DNA from: Methylophaga sp. | Lineage (GTDB): Bacteria; Pseudomonadota; Gammaproteobacteria; Nitrosococcales; Methylophagaceae | Direction of reading: 5' to 3' | Length of the DNA: 64,000 nt | Assembly (NCBI GenBank): GCA_011053005.1 | Contig: DRHW01000012.1 | Location: 1-64,000, forward strand | Shown: positions 52,071-61,420 of the stretch, one piece after another | Position numbering within the stretch: the stretch's first letter is position 1 | How the letters are laid out: each line of letters begins with the position of its first letter | Position numbers and translations under genes: made by a program | The notes under the pieces: model-generated | What the model was told of the DNA's origin: nothing | What the model saw: the letters and a program-made list of their open reading frames with translations, nothing else | Databases searched by the model: none

Positions 52071-52677
52071 TTGCTACCTCTTGCATAAAAGCAGTTATTT
52101 TTTGTTTATCTTTTATCCCTTTAGCTTGTTCAACGCCACCACTGACATCAACAGCATAAGGTTGCACTTGTTTTATCGCACTTGCTACATTAGCCATGTC
52201 TAACCCACCAGCAAGAATCAAAGGTTTGTTAATCATTTTAATTAATGACCAATCAAATACCTGTCCTGTTCCACCCGGTATCCCAGGTTGATAACTATCC
52301 AATAATATGGCTGCAGCTGAATCATATTGAAGAACTGTTTTGCTCAAGTCTGTATCAACTTGCATCCTAACCGCTTTTAAATAAGGTCTGCCAAACTGCT
52401 CACAATATTCAGCGGATTCATCACCATGAAACTGTAGTATCAATGTTGGTATCGCCGCGATACACGCCCTTACTTCATCAGCTTGCTCATCTACAAATAA
52501 TGCAACGATGCTAATAAAGGGCGGTAATCCACTCACAATTTGTTTTGCTTGCGCAATCGTCACCGCTCTGGGACTACGTGGATAAAACACTAGTCCCAAT
52601 GCATCAGCACCCATTTCAACTGCAAATTCAGCATCTTGGCGACGAGTGATGCCACAAATTTTTACACGTGTTCGCAT
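52063..52677 (-). CDS. trpF: Phosphoribosylanthranilate isomerase
   Basis: 204 residues, TIM barrel. Catalytic cysteine in [16 protein letters not shown], catalytic aspartate late in [16 protein letters not shown], and [14 protein letters not shown] and [20 protein letters not shown] as family segments. Third step of tryptophan formation from anthranilate. trpE/G/D/C are not in the window, as usual for gammaproteobacteria with split trp genes. Its stop overlaps the trpB start. Confidence 0.96.
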   Translation of the reverse strand: MRTRVKICGITRRQDAEFAVEMGADALGLVFYPRSPRAVTIAQAKQIVSGLPPFISIVALFVDEQADEVRACIAAIPTLILQFHGDESAEYCEQFGRPYLKAVRMQVDTDLSKTVLQYDSAAAILLDSYQPGIPGGTGQVFDWSLIKMINKPLILAGGLDMANVASAIKQVQPYAVDVSGGVEQAKGIKDKQKITAFMQEVANG

Positions 52678-52712
52678 AAAATCGCTTTTCAGGAAAAATC
52701 TAACTTACTACT

Positions 52713-53492
52713 TTACCAGACCACGGGGAAAGCTGACACTGTTGGCAGCTTATATTGCTCAGGGTATTCAACATTTATGAAATATAATCCTTCTGGCGGT
52801 GACGTGATTCCGCCATGAGCGCGACTACGCCCTTCTAATACTTCTTTAGCCCATTCAATCGATTTTCTGCCTTCTCCAATCGGTACTAATACGCCAACTA
52901 AATTTCTGACCATGTGATGCAAAAAGGATTGCGCTTTTACATCAATTGCAATGCAGTCACCTTTACGTATGACTTTTATTTTTTCAACGGTTTTAAACGG
53001 GCTATGCGCTTGACACTCTTTTGCTCTAAATGCTGAAAAATCATGATACCCAACCAATAAATCAGCCGCAGCTTGCATCCGTTCAACATCTAAAGGGCTA
53101 AAGATCCACCACATTTTATGAGCATGAATAGCTGAACGACTAACTCTGTTCATAATGACATAACGATAGCTGCGGTTTAATGCAGAAAATCGTGCACTAA
53201 AGTCATCATCGACTACTTTAGCCCATGTGACATTGATATCTGAAGGTAGATTGGTATTAAGCCCTAAAATCCAGTTACGTTCGCCACGTTGCACCGTTGT
53301 TTCAAAATGTACAACTTGTTGTAATGCATGTACACCTGAATCAGTTCGGCCAGCCGCCACTGTTTTTACTGGATGGTTAGCAACAAGACTTAATGCACGC
53401 TCTAAACAACCTTGAACCGTTATTTGTGCTGGTTGAACTTGCCAGCCCGCAAATCGCGTTCCATCATATTCAACACCTAAGGCAACTTTCAA
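52713..53492 (-). CDS. truA: tRNA pseudouridine(38-40) synthase
   Basis: 259 residues. Catalytic aspartate D51 in AAGRTDSGVHALQQVVHFET, start VALGVEYDGTRFAGWQVQPA, and C-terminal SFLHHMVRNLVGVLVPIGEG. It modifies uridines 38-40 of the anticodon stem. Between fimV and trpF as in Pseudomonas and many relatives. Confidence 0.97.
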   Translation of the reverse strand: MKVALGVEYDGTRFAGWQVQPAQITVQGCLERALSLVANHPVKTVAAGRTDSGVHALQQVVHFETTVQRGERNWILGLNTNLPSDINVTWAKVVDDDFSARFSALNRSYRYVIMNRVSRSAIHAHKMWWIFSPLDVERMQAAADLLVGYHDFSAFRAKECQAHSPFKTVEKIKVIRKGDCIAIDVKAQSFLHHMVRNLVGVLVPIGEGRKSIEWAKEVLEGRSRAHGGITSPPEGLYFINVEYPEQYKLPTVSAFPVVW

Positions 53493-53504
53493 CTAATCAC
53501 CACG

Positions 53505-56054
53505 TTATGACAAACTCATCAACAATGCTTGCGCTTTAGACTTTTGCTCATCATTTCCTTCTTTGAGTACTTCTTCTAAAATATTGCGTGCGCCATCAGG
53601 ATCGCCCATATCGGCGTAAGCTGAAGCAAGATCTAACTTAGTTTCAGCCTCATCAATTTCATCATAGCCACTCAAATCAAATTCTAAGTCGCTCGATTCA
53701 GGTTGCAAATCTAAATCGCTATCTAAATATTGAAGCTCATCCAGAGTAACATCCTCAACAGATAAATCTTCAGGCTTATAAGATTCGTCAGGTAACTCTA
53801 TCGATAACGGCTCATCACCTAACGACAGCGTTGTATCTTCTAACTCACTAGCAGAATCAACGTCAAAATTGAGTGGCGCATCAAAATTTGTCTTAGCAGC
53901 TTCATCATCTATAGAAAATGATTCATTCACATTTATATCATCAAGCTGTTCACTCGGCACATCTGCGTTATCGCTTGCATAATCATCAAGATTAAATTCA
54001 ATCGTATTAGAATGTGTGTTTTCAACCTCAACTTCATTCATATTTTCATCTGAACGGGGTTCGGCTTCATCGACTGATAACACATCATTTTGATTGGTTT
54101 GAATATCATCAGAGTCCAAGTACATTTCAGACTCGCTAGCAATAGTCACAATATGAAAAAGTGTATTTGATGGTGCTAACTCTCTACCCCAAGCTGCAAT
54201 CTCCAACCATTCTGCTGAACTTTTATCGATATCCAAACGGCCTGCTAAGCTTACAAACTGTTCAAATAAGCGTTGTTTATACATAACATACAATAATTTT
54301 CTTAAGACTAATTGATTAGCAGGCTCTTTTTGCTCTGCTTGCTCAAGTGGTAACATCGCTTTTTCGAAATTTCCGTACCCAACGAGCATATCTGCTTGTT
54401 CAATTAATACCGCAACGCTTTGCTCTCCATTATCATCGCTAACATCAGCAGCACCTGAGGCATACACCGCATTTTCTAAGCTATCTTCTTTGTGTTCGTT
54501 GAAATTTTCAGTTAATTGACCTTCATCGCTTCGTTGTTGGCCGTCATCCTCTTCCCATTCATTGTCTTCTTTGCGACGTTTGATTAGTAATAACAACGCT
54601 AACAGTAATAATAAAGCACCGCTGCCTATCGCAAATTCTGACATATTATTAGTCACGATATTTTTTACCGTAAAAAATATAGAACCTAATTCATCATCCT
54701 CTATCGAATCGTCATTAGCTGAATGTAACTGATTATCCACCAACTCATTATTCAAAACAGGCTCATTCTCAGTAAACTCATTTTGTTTATCAATGTCTGT
54801 AACTTCAGTTGCATCTTGAGCAGAAGGTGTGTTTTCAGTTTGCTGTTGATCTTTCTCAACCATACTCTGCAATCTAGCAAGATCAGCATCTTTTAGTGAA
54901 ATTAAACGACGCATAGTCTCCATTTGTACTTCTAATGCATCCATACGTGCTTTAAAATCAATGTTCTCTTGTGTTTGGCCTTCAATAGTTTCCTGAGCTA
55001 AGGTCAATTGCTCACTAAGATCTTTTATTTTTGCAGATCCCAACGGTGATAAAGCGTCATCATTTAACGATGGTTCTTCAGTTGGAACGACTAACTTCAA
55101 ACGCGCCGAGTCATCTACATTATTGGTAGCCGTTTCATTCGTTTCTGAAACAACTACATCACTACTAGGTGTCGTTTCTTTTTTCGCTGGTTCAATGGTT
55201 TCCTCTACAGAATCTGCAACAGGCGGCGTAACCGTTTGTTCTACAGAATCAGGATTAATGGCTGGAGGTGTATTTCTGTTTTTCCACGCTATATTTTGTT
55301 GTTTAAATGCGTTAAGAGCTTGTTGGCCTGTTAATTTATAAATATCACTTTCGCTGGGCATCGATAAGGTATAGCCGGCTTTTAAACCATTCACATTTCC
55401 ATTTTGAAATGCATCAGGGTTTGCATAAAACAATGCCATCATCATTTGAGGAACAGTAATGTTATTATCTGGTTTTGAATTTAATGCGATTTCCCACAGC
55501 GTATCAGTACGACTTACCGGACCATAACTATTACCTGAGAGTGAAATGCTACTGTCATAGCCAGAATCTGATGCAATAGTTGGACTACTATTCGCCGTGA
55601 TTATTTGAGTAGGTCTCTTTGCCGATGTCGAAGAACCGCTATTAAATGTACTCTTAGGTGGATCGAGTAATACCGTATATTCACGAATTAAACGTCCTGA
55701 ACCCGTTGTTGTTGCCGTCAACAAAAAATCAATAAAAGGCTCTCGAATAGGTTGCTGAGAACTAATGACAATTTTAACGCCGCCCAACTTCTCAATCACA
55801 TCAAACTTAAGTTGGGTGAGTAAAAAATTCCGTTCAATACCTGCTTGTTCGAATTCTTTACTTGATGCTAAACGCACTTGAAAATTACCAACATCGTCCG
55901 CATTTAAAGCGGTAATAGGAATTTCCGCTTTAAACGGCTCATTGAGTGCTGATGACAGCTCAAGTTTACCTAAACCAAATGCATTGGCTTGCATCGGTCC
56001 CAAAAGCCCCAATGCTGCCATCACCGCAACACTGGCAAATCTTCTAGTCATCAT
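53505..56054 (-). CDS. fimV: FimV-family peptidoglycan-binding pilus/polarity protein
   Basis: 849 residues. Signal peptide ending MQANA/FGLG, then the FimV N-terminal domain (LGKLELSSALNEPFKAEIPI) and a LysM-like region around residues 180-260 (DTLWEIALNSKPDNNITVPQ). A coiled coil (LAQETIEGQTQENIDFKARM) precedes one membrane helix, FAIGSGALLLLLALLLLIKR. The cytoplasmic part is very acidic with TPR-like units and ends with the FimV C-terminal domain LDLASAYADMGDPDGARNIL. In Pseudomonas FimV organises polar type IV pili and motility. Conserved position between asd and truA. Confidence 0.93.
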   Translation of the reverse strand: MMTRRFASVAVMAALGLLGPMQANAFGLGKLELSSALNEPFKAEIPITALNADDVGNFQVRLASSKEFEQAGIERNFLLTQLKFDVIEKLGGVKIVISSQQPIREPFIDFLLTATTTGSGRLIREYTVLLDPPKSTFNSGSSTSAKRPTQIITANSSPTIASDSGYDSSISLSGNSYGPVSRTDTLWEIALNSKPDNNITVPQMMMALFYANPDAFQNGNVNGLKAGYTLSMPSESDIYKLTGQQALNAFKQQNIAWKNRNTPPAINPDSVEQTVTPPVADSVEETIEPAKKETTPSSDVVVSETNETATNNVDDSARLKLVVPTEEPSLNDDALSPLGSAKIKDLSEQLTLAQETIEGQTQENIDFKARMDALEVQMETMRRLISLKDADLARLQSMVEKDQQQTENTPSAQDATEVTDIDKQNEFTENEPVLNNELVDNQLHSANDDSIEDDELGSIFFTVKNIVTNNMSEFAIGSGALLLLLALLLLIKRRKEDNEWEEDDGQQRSDEGQLTENFNEHKEDSLENAVYASGAADVSDDNGEQSVAVLIEQADMLVGYGNFEKAMLPLEQAEQKEPANQLVLRKLLYVMYKQRLFEQFVSLAGRLDIDKSSAEWLEIAAWGRELAPSNTLFHIVTIASESEMYLDSDDIQTNQNDVLSVDEAEPRSDENMNEVEVENTHSNTIEFNLDDYASDNADVPSEQLDDINVNESFSIDDEAAKTNFDAPLNFDVDSASELEDTTLSLGDEPLSIELPDESYKPEDLSVEDVTLDELQYLDSDLDLQPESSDLEFDLSGYDEIDEAETKLDLASAYADMGDPDGARNILEEVLKEGNDEQKSKAQALLMSLS

Positions 56055-56100
56055 CTCAAAACCCCTTATTTAATACTGATATCCATAATGTTGTAATGGC

Positions 56101-57123
56101 TTAGAGATATTTTTCAACCAAAATTTCTGCAATTTGAATGCTATTTAATGCCGCCCCTTTGCGCACATTATCGGCAACAACCCACAGATTTAAACCCGTT
56201 GGATGTGAAATATCTTCACGAATACGACCTACATAAACAGGGTCAGTACCTGAAGCTTGAGAGACCGCAGTAGGATAACCACCATCAACGTGTTCATCTA
56301 ATACTACGATACCATCTGTTTCAGATAATAGTTTTCTCGCTTGCTCGGCAGTAATTTTATCCCGCGTTTCAATATGAATAGCTTCAGAATGTCCATAAAA
56401 CACCGGAACACGAACGGCTGTAGGATTAACTTGGATAGACTTATCACCCATAATTTTTTGGGTTTCCCACACCATTTTCATTTCTTCTTTGGTGTAACCA
56501 TTTTCTTCAAAGACATCAATTTGAGGAATAACGTTAAAAGCAATTTGTTTTGGGTAAACGCTTGTTTCAACAGGGCGGCCATTTAATAATGCTGCCGTTT
56601 GTTTAGCTAATTCATCCATTGCAGGTTTACCCGTTCCCGATACCGCTTGATAGGTACAGACATTAATCCGCGTTATACCAACCGCATCGTAGATAGGTTT
56701 AATCGCCACCATCATTTGGATAGTAGAGCAATTCGGGTTTGCAATAATACCGTGATTTTTATAATCAGCAATCGCATCAGGATTAACTTCTGGCACGACC
56801 AATGGGATGTCGTCTACATAACGAAATTCAGACGTATTATCGATAACAACGCAACCAGCTGCCGCGGCAATTGGAGCATAGATTTTTGAAATGCTGGCAC
56901 CAGGTGAGAATAAACCAATTTGTACTTTAGAAAAATCAAATGTTGCTAAATCTTCAACGACCAATGTTTTATTACCAAAAGTCACCGTACTGCCAGCTGA
57001 TCGCTCACTAGCTAATGCATAAACTTTACCCACCGGAAACTTCCGCTGATGCAAAATATCTAACATTGTTTCACCTACCGCACCGGTAGCACCTACTACT
57101 GCAACATCTACTTTTTTATTCAC
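56101..57123 (-). CDS. asd: Aspartate-semialdehyde dehydrogenase
   Basis: 340 residues. NADP loop VAVVGATGAVGETMLDILHQ, catalytic cysteine in IIANPNCSTIQMMVAI, catalytic histidine region VRVPVFYGHSEAIHIETRD. It reduces aspartyl phosphate to the semialdehyde for lysine, methionine, threonine and diaminopimelate. 46 bases ahead of fimV. Confidence 0.97.
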   Translation of the reverse strand: MNKKVDVAVVGATGAVGETMLDILHQRKFPVGKVYALASERSAGSTVTFGNKTLVVEDLATFDFSKVQIGLFSPGASISKIYAPIAAAAGCVVIDNTSEFRYVDDIPLVVPEVNPDAIADYKNHGIIANPNCSTIQMMVAIKPIYDAVGITRINVCTYQAVSGTGKPAMDELAKQTAALLNGRPVETSVYPKQIAFNVIPQIDVFEENGYTKEEMKMVWETQKIMGDKSIQVNPTAVRVPVFYGHSEAIHIETRDKITAEQARKLLSETDGIVVLDEHVDGGYPTAVSQASGTDPVYVGRIREDISHPTGLNLWVVADNVRKGAALNSIQIAEILVEKYL

Positions 57124-57147
57124 TTGGAGTCCTATTTATAAAATTTA

Positions 57148-58218
57148 TTAAAGCGCCGCGACGACAGCATCACCCATTTCAGATGTGCCAACTTTAGTCA
57201 TGCCTTCGGAATAAATATCAGCAGTACGAATGCCTTTATCAAGCACTTTCCCTACTGCACTTTCAATTCGATCAGCCATCACGGATTCATTTAATGTGTA
57301 ACGCAACATCATCGCAACCGATAAAATCGTCGCTAAAGGATTTGCTGTGTTTTGTCCTGCAATATCAGGAGCTGAACCATGAATCGGCTCGTACATACCT
57401 TTACCACTTTCATCGAGTGATGCAGAAGGTAACATACCAATAGAGCCAGTCAACATTGATGCACAGTCAGACAAAATATCACCAAACATATTAGTGGTGA
57501 CCATTACATCAAATTGTTTTGGCGCACGAACTAACTGCATAGCCGCGTTATCAACATACATATGACTTAGCTCGACATCACTATAATCTTTAGCAAGTTC
57601 CGTCATTGTTTCACGCCACAATTCCGTACTTTCTAACACATTGGCCTTGTCGACTGAACATAAACGTCCTTGTCTTTTTTGAGCAATATCAAAAGCGACT
57701 TTACCGATGCGTTGAATTTCACTTTCGCGATAAACGAGCGTGTTAAAGCCTTCTTTTTCGCCATTTTCAAGAGTACGTACACCACGAGGTTGGCCGAAAT
57801 AAATGCCGCCAGTTAATTCACGCACAATCATTAAATCTAAGCCGGCAACGACGTCATGTTTCAATGTAGAGGCATCAGCTAATTGTGGATACAAAATTGC
57901 TGGACGTAAATTGGCGAATAAATTTAATGCACTACGAATCGCTAACAAACCTTTTTCAGGTCGTACACTGATATCGAGCGATTCCCATTTATAACCACCG
58001 ACCGCGCCCAATAAAATGGCATCTGCCGCTTTCGATAATGCTAGTGTTTCGTCAGGAAACGGCGTGCCCGTTTCATCATAAGCGGCACCGCCTATCAAAC
58101 CATATTCTAACGATATATCTAAGCCATCTTTTTTTAGGGCATCTAATACTTTGATCGCTTCAGCAACAATTTCTGGTCCGATACCATCGCCGGGTAATAC
58201 TGCAATTTTTTTTGTCAT
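57148..58218 (-). CDS. leuB: 3-isopropylmalate dehydrogenase
   Basis: 356 residues. [20 protein letters not shown], substrate arginines in [35 protein letters not shown], the catalytic lysine in [16 protein letters not shown] and [20 protein letters not shown] with metal-binding aspartates. It oxidatively decarboxylates 3-isopropylmalate for leucine. 24 bases ahead of asd. Confidence 0.97.
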   Translation of the reverse strand: MTKKIAVLPGDGIGPEIVAEAIKVLDALKKDGLDISLEYGLIGGAAYDETGTPFPDETLALSKAADAILLGAVGGYKWESLDISVRPEKGLLAIRSALNLFANLRPAILYPQLADASTLKHDVVAGLDLMIVRELTGGIYFGQPRGVRTLENGEKEGFNTLVYRESEIQRIGKVAFDIAQKRQGRLCSVDKANVLESTELWRETMTELAKDYSDVELSHMYVDNAAMQLVRAPKQFDVMVTTNMFGDILSDCASMLTGSIGMLPSASLDESGKGMYEPIHGSAPDIAGQNTANPLATILSVAMMLRYTLNESVMADRIESAVGKVLDKGIRTADIYSEGMTKVGTSEMGDAVVAAL

Positions 58219-58271
58219 TATTTATTTCACTAAACTAAAATTTAAAATTATTTATCAAACGTAAGCAGGGT

Positions 58272-58910
58272 TTAAGAAAACAACCAAGGTGATTGTTTCT
58301 GTCTATTTTGCTCATAGCTTTCGATGTCACCTGTATGTTGTAACGTTAGCCCAATGTCATCTAAACCATTAAGCAAACAATGCTTTTTAAAGGGATCAAT
58401 TTCAAATGGTATCTGCCCACCATTTGGCAAGGTAATTTGCTCGGCTTCTAAGTCAACCGTTAATTGATAACCAGGCTCTGCTTGAACATCCGAAAATAAA
58501 CGTTCGACTATTGTTTCATCTAACTGAATCGCTAAAATGCCATTTTTACTCGTATTATTAAAGAAGATATCGGCAAAACTCGGTGCAATAATAACGCGGA
58601 TTCCAAAATCATCTAAGGCCCATACTGCATGCTCTCGGCTAGATCCACAGCCAAAATTTTCTCGCGCTAATAAGATCGTACCGCCTTTATAACGTGGCTG
58701 GTTTAACTCAAAATTTTCATTTAATGGACGATTTGAACAGTCTAATCCTGGTTCACCAAGATCTAAATAGCGCCATTCATCAAATAAATTAGGCCCAAAA
58801 CCACTGCGTTGAATAGATTTCAAAAACTGCTTAGGGATAATCGCATCGGTGTCGACGTTCGGTCTATCTAGTGGTATTACGATACCTTTTTCTACAGAAA
58901 ATACTTGCAT
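58272..58910 (-). CDS. leuD: 3-isopropylmalate dehydratase small subunit
   Basis: 212 residues, the aconitase swivel domain. [40 protein letters not shown] and [20 protein letters not shown] are family signatures. With LeuC (not in the window) it isomerises isopropylmalate. Normally leuC lies directly upstream; here that place is taken by a YceI gene and stator genes, so leuC must be elsewhere. Confidence 0.97.
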   Translation of the reverse strand: MQVFSVEKGIVIPLDRPNVDTDAIIPKQFLKSIQRSGFGPNLFDEWRYLDLGEPGLDCSNRPLNENFELNQPRYKGGTILLARENFGCGSSREHAVWALDDFGIRVIIAPSFADIFFNNTSKNGILAIQLDETIVERLFSDVQAEPGYQLTVDLEAEQITLPNGGQIPFEIDPFKKHCLLNGLDDIGLTLQHTGDIESYEQNRQKQSPWLFS

Positions 58911-58958
58911 TGCTTATTTCTTCACTTTAACTGAATTTATCTTGCTGACTGAGTCGGT

Positions 58959-59555
58959 TCATTTTAGCTTTAATGTTAAATAAAAGCTCACGGGCACCAC
59001 ATGACTAATACTAGGAAGAGATGCCAATTCCATTAATTTGTTAACACCTGATGCCAGTTCAAAGTCATCAGCATTAATAATGACTGGCTTAGCACTCACT
59101 ACTGATAATTTAGCACCAACCAAACGTGTGACGATAACATCAAGTGTCAACGGTTTTGTTACACCATGTAAATTTAGTTTAGCATCGATGGTAAGGTGTG
59201 TACTTGCACCTTCTGCAATTGCATCAACTAAGTCAGTATCAATCGAGGCAGTCAGTATTGCGGTTGAATACTTACTGACATCAAAAAGCTCTTTTTTCAT
59301 TCTATCATCACGAATGGCAACATTAGTATCAACACTAGCCAAATCAATATCTAATACAAATTGACCTTGGGCATCATAACTACCTTGTAGCTGTTTAAAT
59401 GAATGAACTTCAGCTATATTTGTTTTTTTAATCGAAATAAAATTCAATTGAGAATCGCTACTATCGATAACCCAGTCCATCGCTTGTGCAGAGATTGAAC
59501 TAAGTGACAATCCCATTACCACGGCTGTCATTTTTGTTAATTTAACTATATTCAC
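58959..59555 (-). CDS. YceI-family periplasmic lipid-binding protein
   Basis: 198 residues with signal peptide ending SISAQA/MDWVID. The lipocalin-like YceI fold is seen in WVIDSSDSQLNFISIKKTNI, QLQGSYDAQGQFVLDIDLAS, and LTIDAKLNLHGVTKPLTLDV, the conserved G-V-T/K-P-L/V strand. Members bind isoprenoids or fatty-acid-like molecules in the periplasm. 15 bases after the pomB stop and 48 before leuD, so probably read from the stator promoter. Confidence 0.9.
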   Translation of the reverse strand: MNIVKLTKMTAVVMGLSLSSISAQAMDWVIDSSDSQLNFISIKKTNIAEVHSFKQLQGSYDAQGQFVLDIDLASVDTNVAIRDDRMKKELFDVSKYSTAILTASIDTDLVDAIAEGASTHLTIDAKLNLHGVTKPLTLDVIVTRLVGAKLSVVSAKPVIINADDFELASGVNKLMELASLPSISHVVPVSFYLTLKLK

Positions 59556-59570
59556 TTGAATCTCCTATAT

Positions 59571-60485
59571 TTATTCGGGGGTAGTAACTTCGCCATCAAC
59601 CGATTCATATTCATTATTAAGACGCTCAATGGAATCATTTACCTCTTGCTTGGAGGTAGATTTAAGCACGATAATTTCCACACGTCTATTCTTTGCCCTA
59701 TTCTCAGGCGTATCATTGGTTGTTAAAGGCTGTGTTTCAGCATGACCTTCTAAAACAAAACGATCTGGCTGCATTTCACCGTTAGCCAATAATTCATGGA
59801 CAACGGATGTTGCTCTTGAAGTTGATAACTCCCAATTAGAACGATAACGAGCTGTATTAATAGGTATATTATCGGTATGACCTGCAACGACTATTTGGCC
59901 ATCTGTTTTACTTAATACATGACGAATTTTATCCAAAATAGGTAAAAACTCTCTATTCAAATTAGCATTACCAGATTGAAAAGAACCTTTTTCTCGTATT
60001 CTAATAACTATTCTATCGAACTGGGTTTCAACATCAATTAAACCTTCGTCAATTTCTTCTTTTAAGGCTTCTTGGAACTCTAATGATTCTTCGTTAATTT
60101 CTTCTTGCTGTTTTTTTGCAGCAACTTCAGCTTTCTCATCAGCGTCTTGCTTTACTTTTAAAGCATCTCTGGTTTCATCAATAGTATCTTGTCTTACTTC
60201 TGAAAGCGGTGTCGGTCTTGGTTCTCCGGGACTGAACTCTTGAGCAATGATACTCGTACCTTTTGGAATTTCATTGGCGGCAACCTCACGCTGTACACCA
60301 AATGCATTATCCAAAGATTTAACAACCATCTTGTATTTCAACGCGTCCATTTCGGCAAACGAAAGTAGCAATACGAAGAAACACATTAATAATGACATTA
60401 GATCAGCAAACGTTCCCATATAGGCAGGTAACCCTACTGGGGGACAATCTTGCTCAACGGCATCATCTTCTAATTCTTCACTCAT
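59571..60485 (-). CDS. pomB: Flagellar stator protein PomB/MotB
   Basis: 304 residues. One membrane helix near residues 27-48 with the ion-binding aspartate: GTFADLMSLLMCFFVLLLSF, followed by a plug/linker and a C-terminal OmpA-like peptidoglycan-binding domain (VVAGHTDNIPINTARYRSNW, LEGHAETQPLTTNDTPENRA). An extra charged helical stretch lies between (KQDADEKAEVAAKKQQEEIN). With PomA it forms the stator that drives flagellar rotation. The PomB name rests on similarity of the pair to the sodium-type group; motB is the generic name. Confidence 0.92.
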   Translation of the reverse strand: MSEELEDDAVEQDCPPVGLPAYMGTFADLMSLLMCFFVLLLSFAEMDALKYKMVVKSLDNAFGVQREVAANEIPKGTSIIAQEFSPGEPRPTPLSEVRQDTIDETRDALKVKQDADEKAEVAAKKQQEEINEESLEFQEALKEEIDEGLIDVETQFDRIVIRIREKGSFQSGNANLNREFLPILDKIRHVLSKTDGQIVVAGHTDNIPINTARYRSNWELSTSRATSVVHELLANGEMQPDRFVLEGHAETQPLTTNDTPENRAKNRRVEIIVLKSTSKQEVNDSIERLNNEYESVDGEVTTPE

Positions 60486-60510
60486 TTGAATTAATTCCTT
60501 TCATAGCTAA

Positions 60511-61275
60511 TTATTCAGCGGCCTCAACGGTCTCACGTTTAGACGGAGGTAAGAAGTTTTTCAATAATTCATCTAATACTTTAGGGTTTTGTCCTTCTTG
60601 AATAGCCAATACACTTTGAATAATAATATTTTTATTCAACTGTTCTTCCATGCTACGTAATGCCAATTTATCGGAGATTGGTAATGCGAACATATTGGCT
60701 AACATTGCCCCATAAAGAGTTGTAAGTAAGGCAACCGCCATCGCAGGACCAATCGATTTAGGATCGGACATATTGGACAGCATTTGCACCAAGCCAACAA
60801 GGGTTCCTATCATTCCCATGGCCGGACCAGCATCACCAATTTGTTTAAAAATAGCTTGTCCCATTTTGTGACGCGAGACCATTTCATTCATTTCTGTTGA
60901 TAACGCTTTCTTAACGACCGATGCTTCGTGGCCATCGACCAGCATACTAATCCCTTTCGATAACACAGGATTAGTGATTTCTTGACCTTCTAACGCTAAT
61001 AAACCTTCTTTGCGTGCAATGCCTGCTAGCTCGACAACACTTGTAATTAAAGATTCAGGGCTTTCAGATTTATATAAAAATGCTTTCATCGCCGTTTTAA
61101 TTGAGCCAATAAACTGTCCCAAGGTAAATCGCATTAATACGACAGCAATAGAACCGCCAAGAACAATCATGAATGACGGCGCATTAATAAAAACTAACGC
61201 ACCTGACCCGAGGGCAATAGTTGCAATAATAAGCCCCCAGGATGCTAAAAATCCCAGTAATGTAGCTAAATCCAC
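60511..61275 (-). CDS. pomA: Flagellar stator protein PomA/MotA
   Basis: 254 residues, four membrane helices: SWGLIIATIALGSGALVFIN, APSFMIVLGGSIAVVLMRFT, GDAGPAMGMIGTLVGLVQML and AMAVALLTTLYGAMLANMFA. The cytoplasmic loop has the torque-generating charged residues. The short MotA form and the GDAAPxxGMIGTL-type motif fit PomA. 25 bases ahead of pomB. No other flagellar genes lie in the window. Confidence 0.93.
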   Translation of the reverse strand: MDLATLLGFLASWGLIIATIALGSGALVFINAPSFMIVLGGSIAVVLMRFTLGQFIGSIKTAMKAFLYKSESPESLITSVVELAGIARKEGLLALEGQEITNPVLSKGISMLVDGHEASVVKKALSTEMNEMVSRHKMGQAIFKQIGDAGPAMGMIGTLVGLVQMLSNMSDPKSIGPAMAVALLTTLYGAMLANMFALPISDKLALRSMEEQLNKNIIIQSVLAIQEGQNPKVLDELLKNFLPPSKRETVEAAE

Positions 61276-61420
61276 AAATCAATCCCCTTAGATGAGTGCA
61301 GCATAATATAAATATGACTCAGCAACAGAGCATAAAAGCCTTTGTATATCACTGCTTGAATCCATTAATTTTAAAAAGGTAATTCTACCCAATACCAGCT
61401 AAAAAATCTGTTCTATTCGT

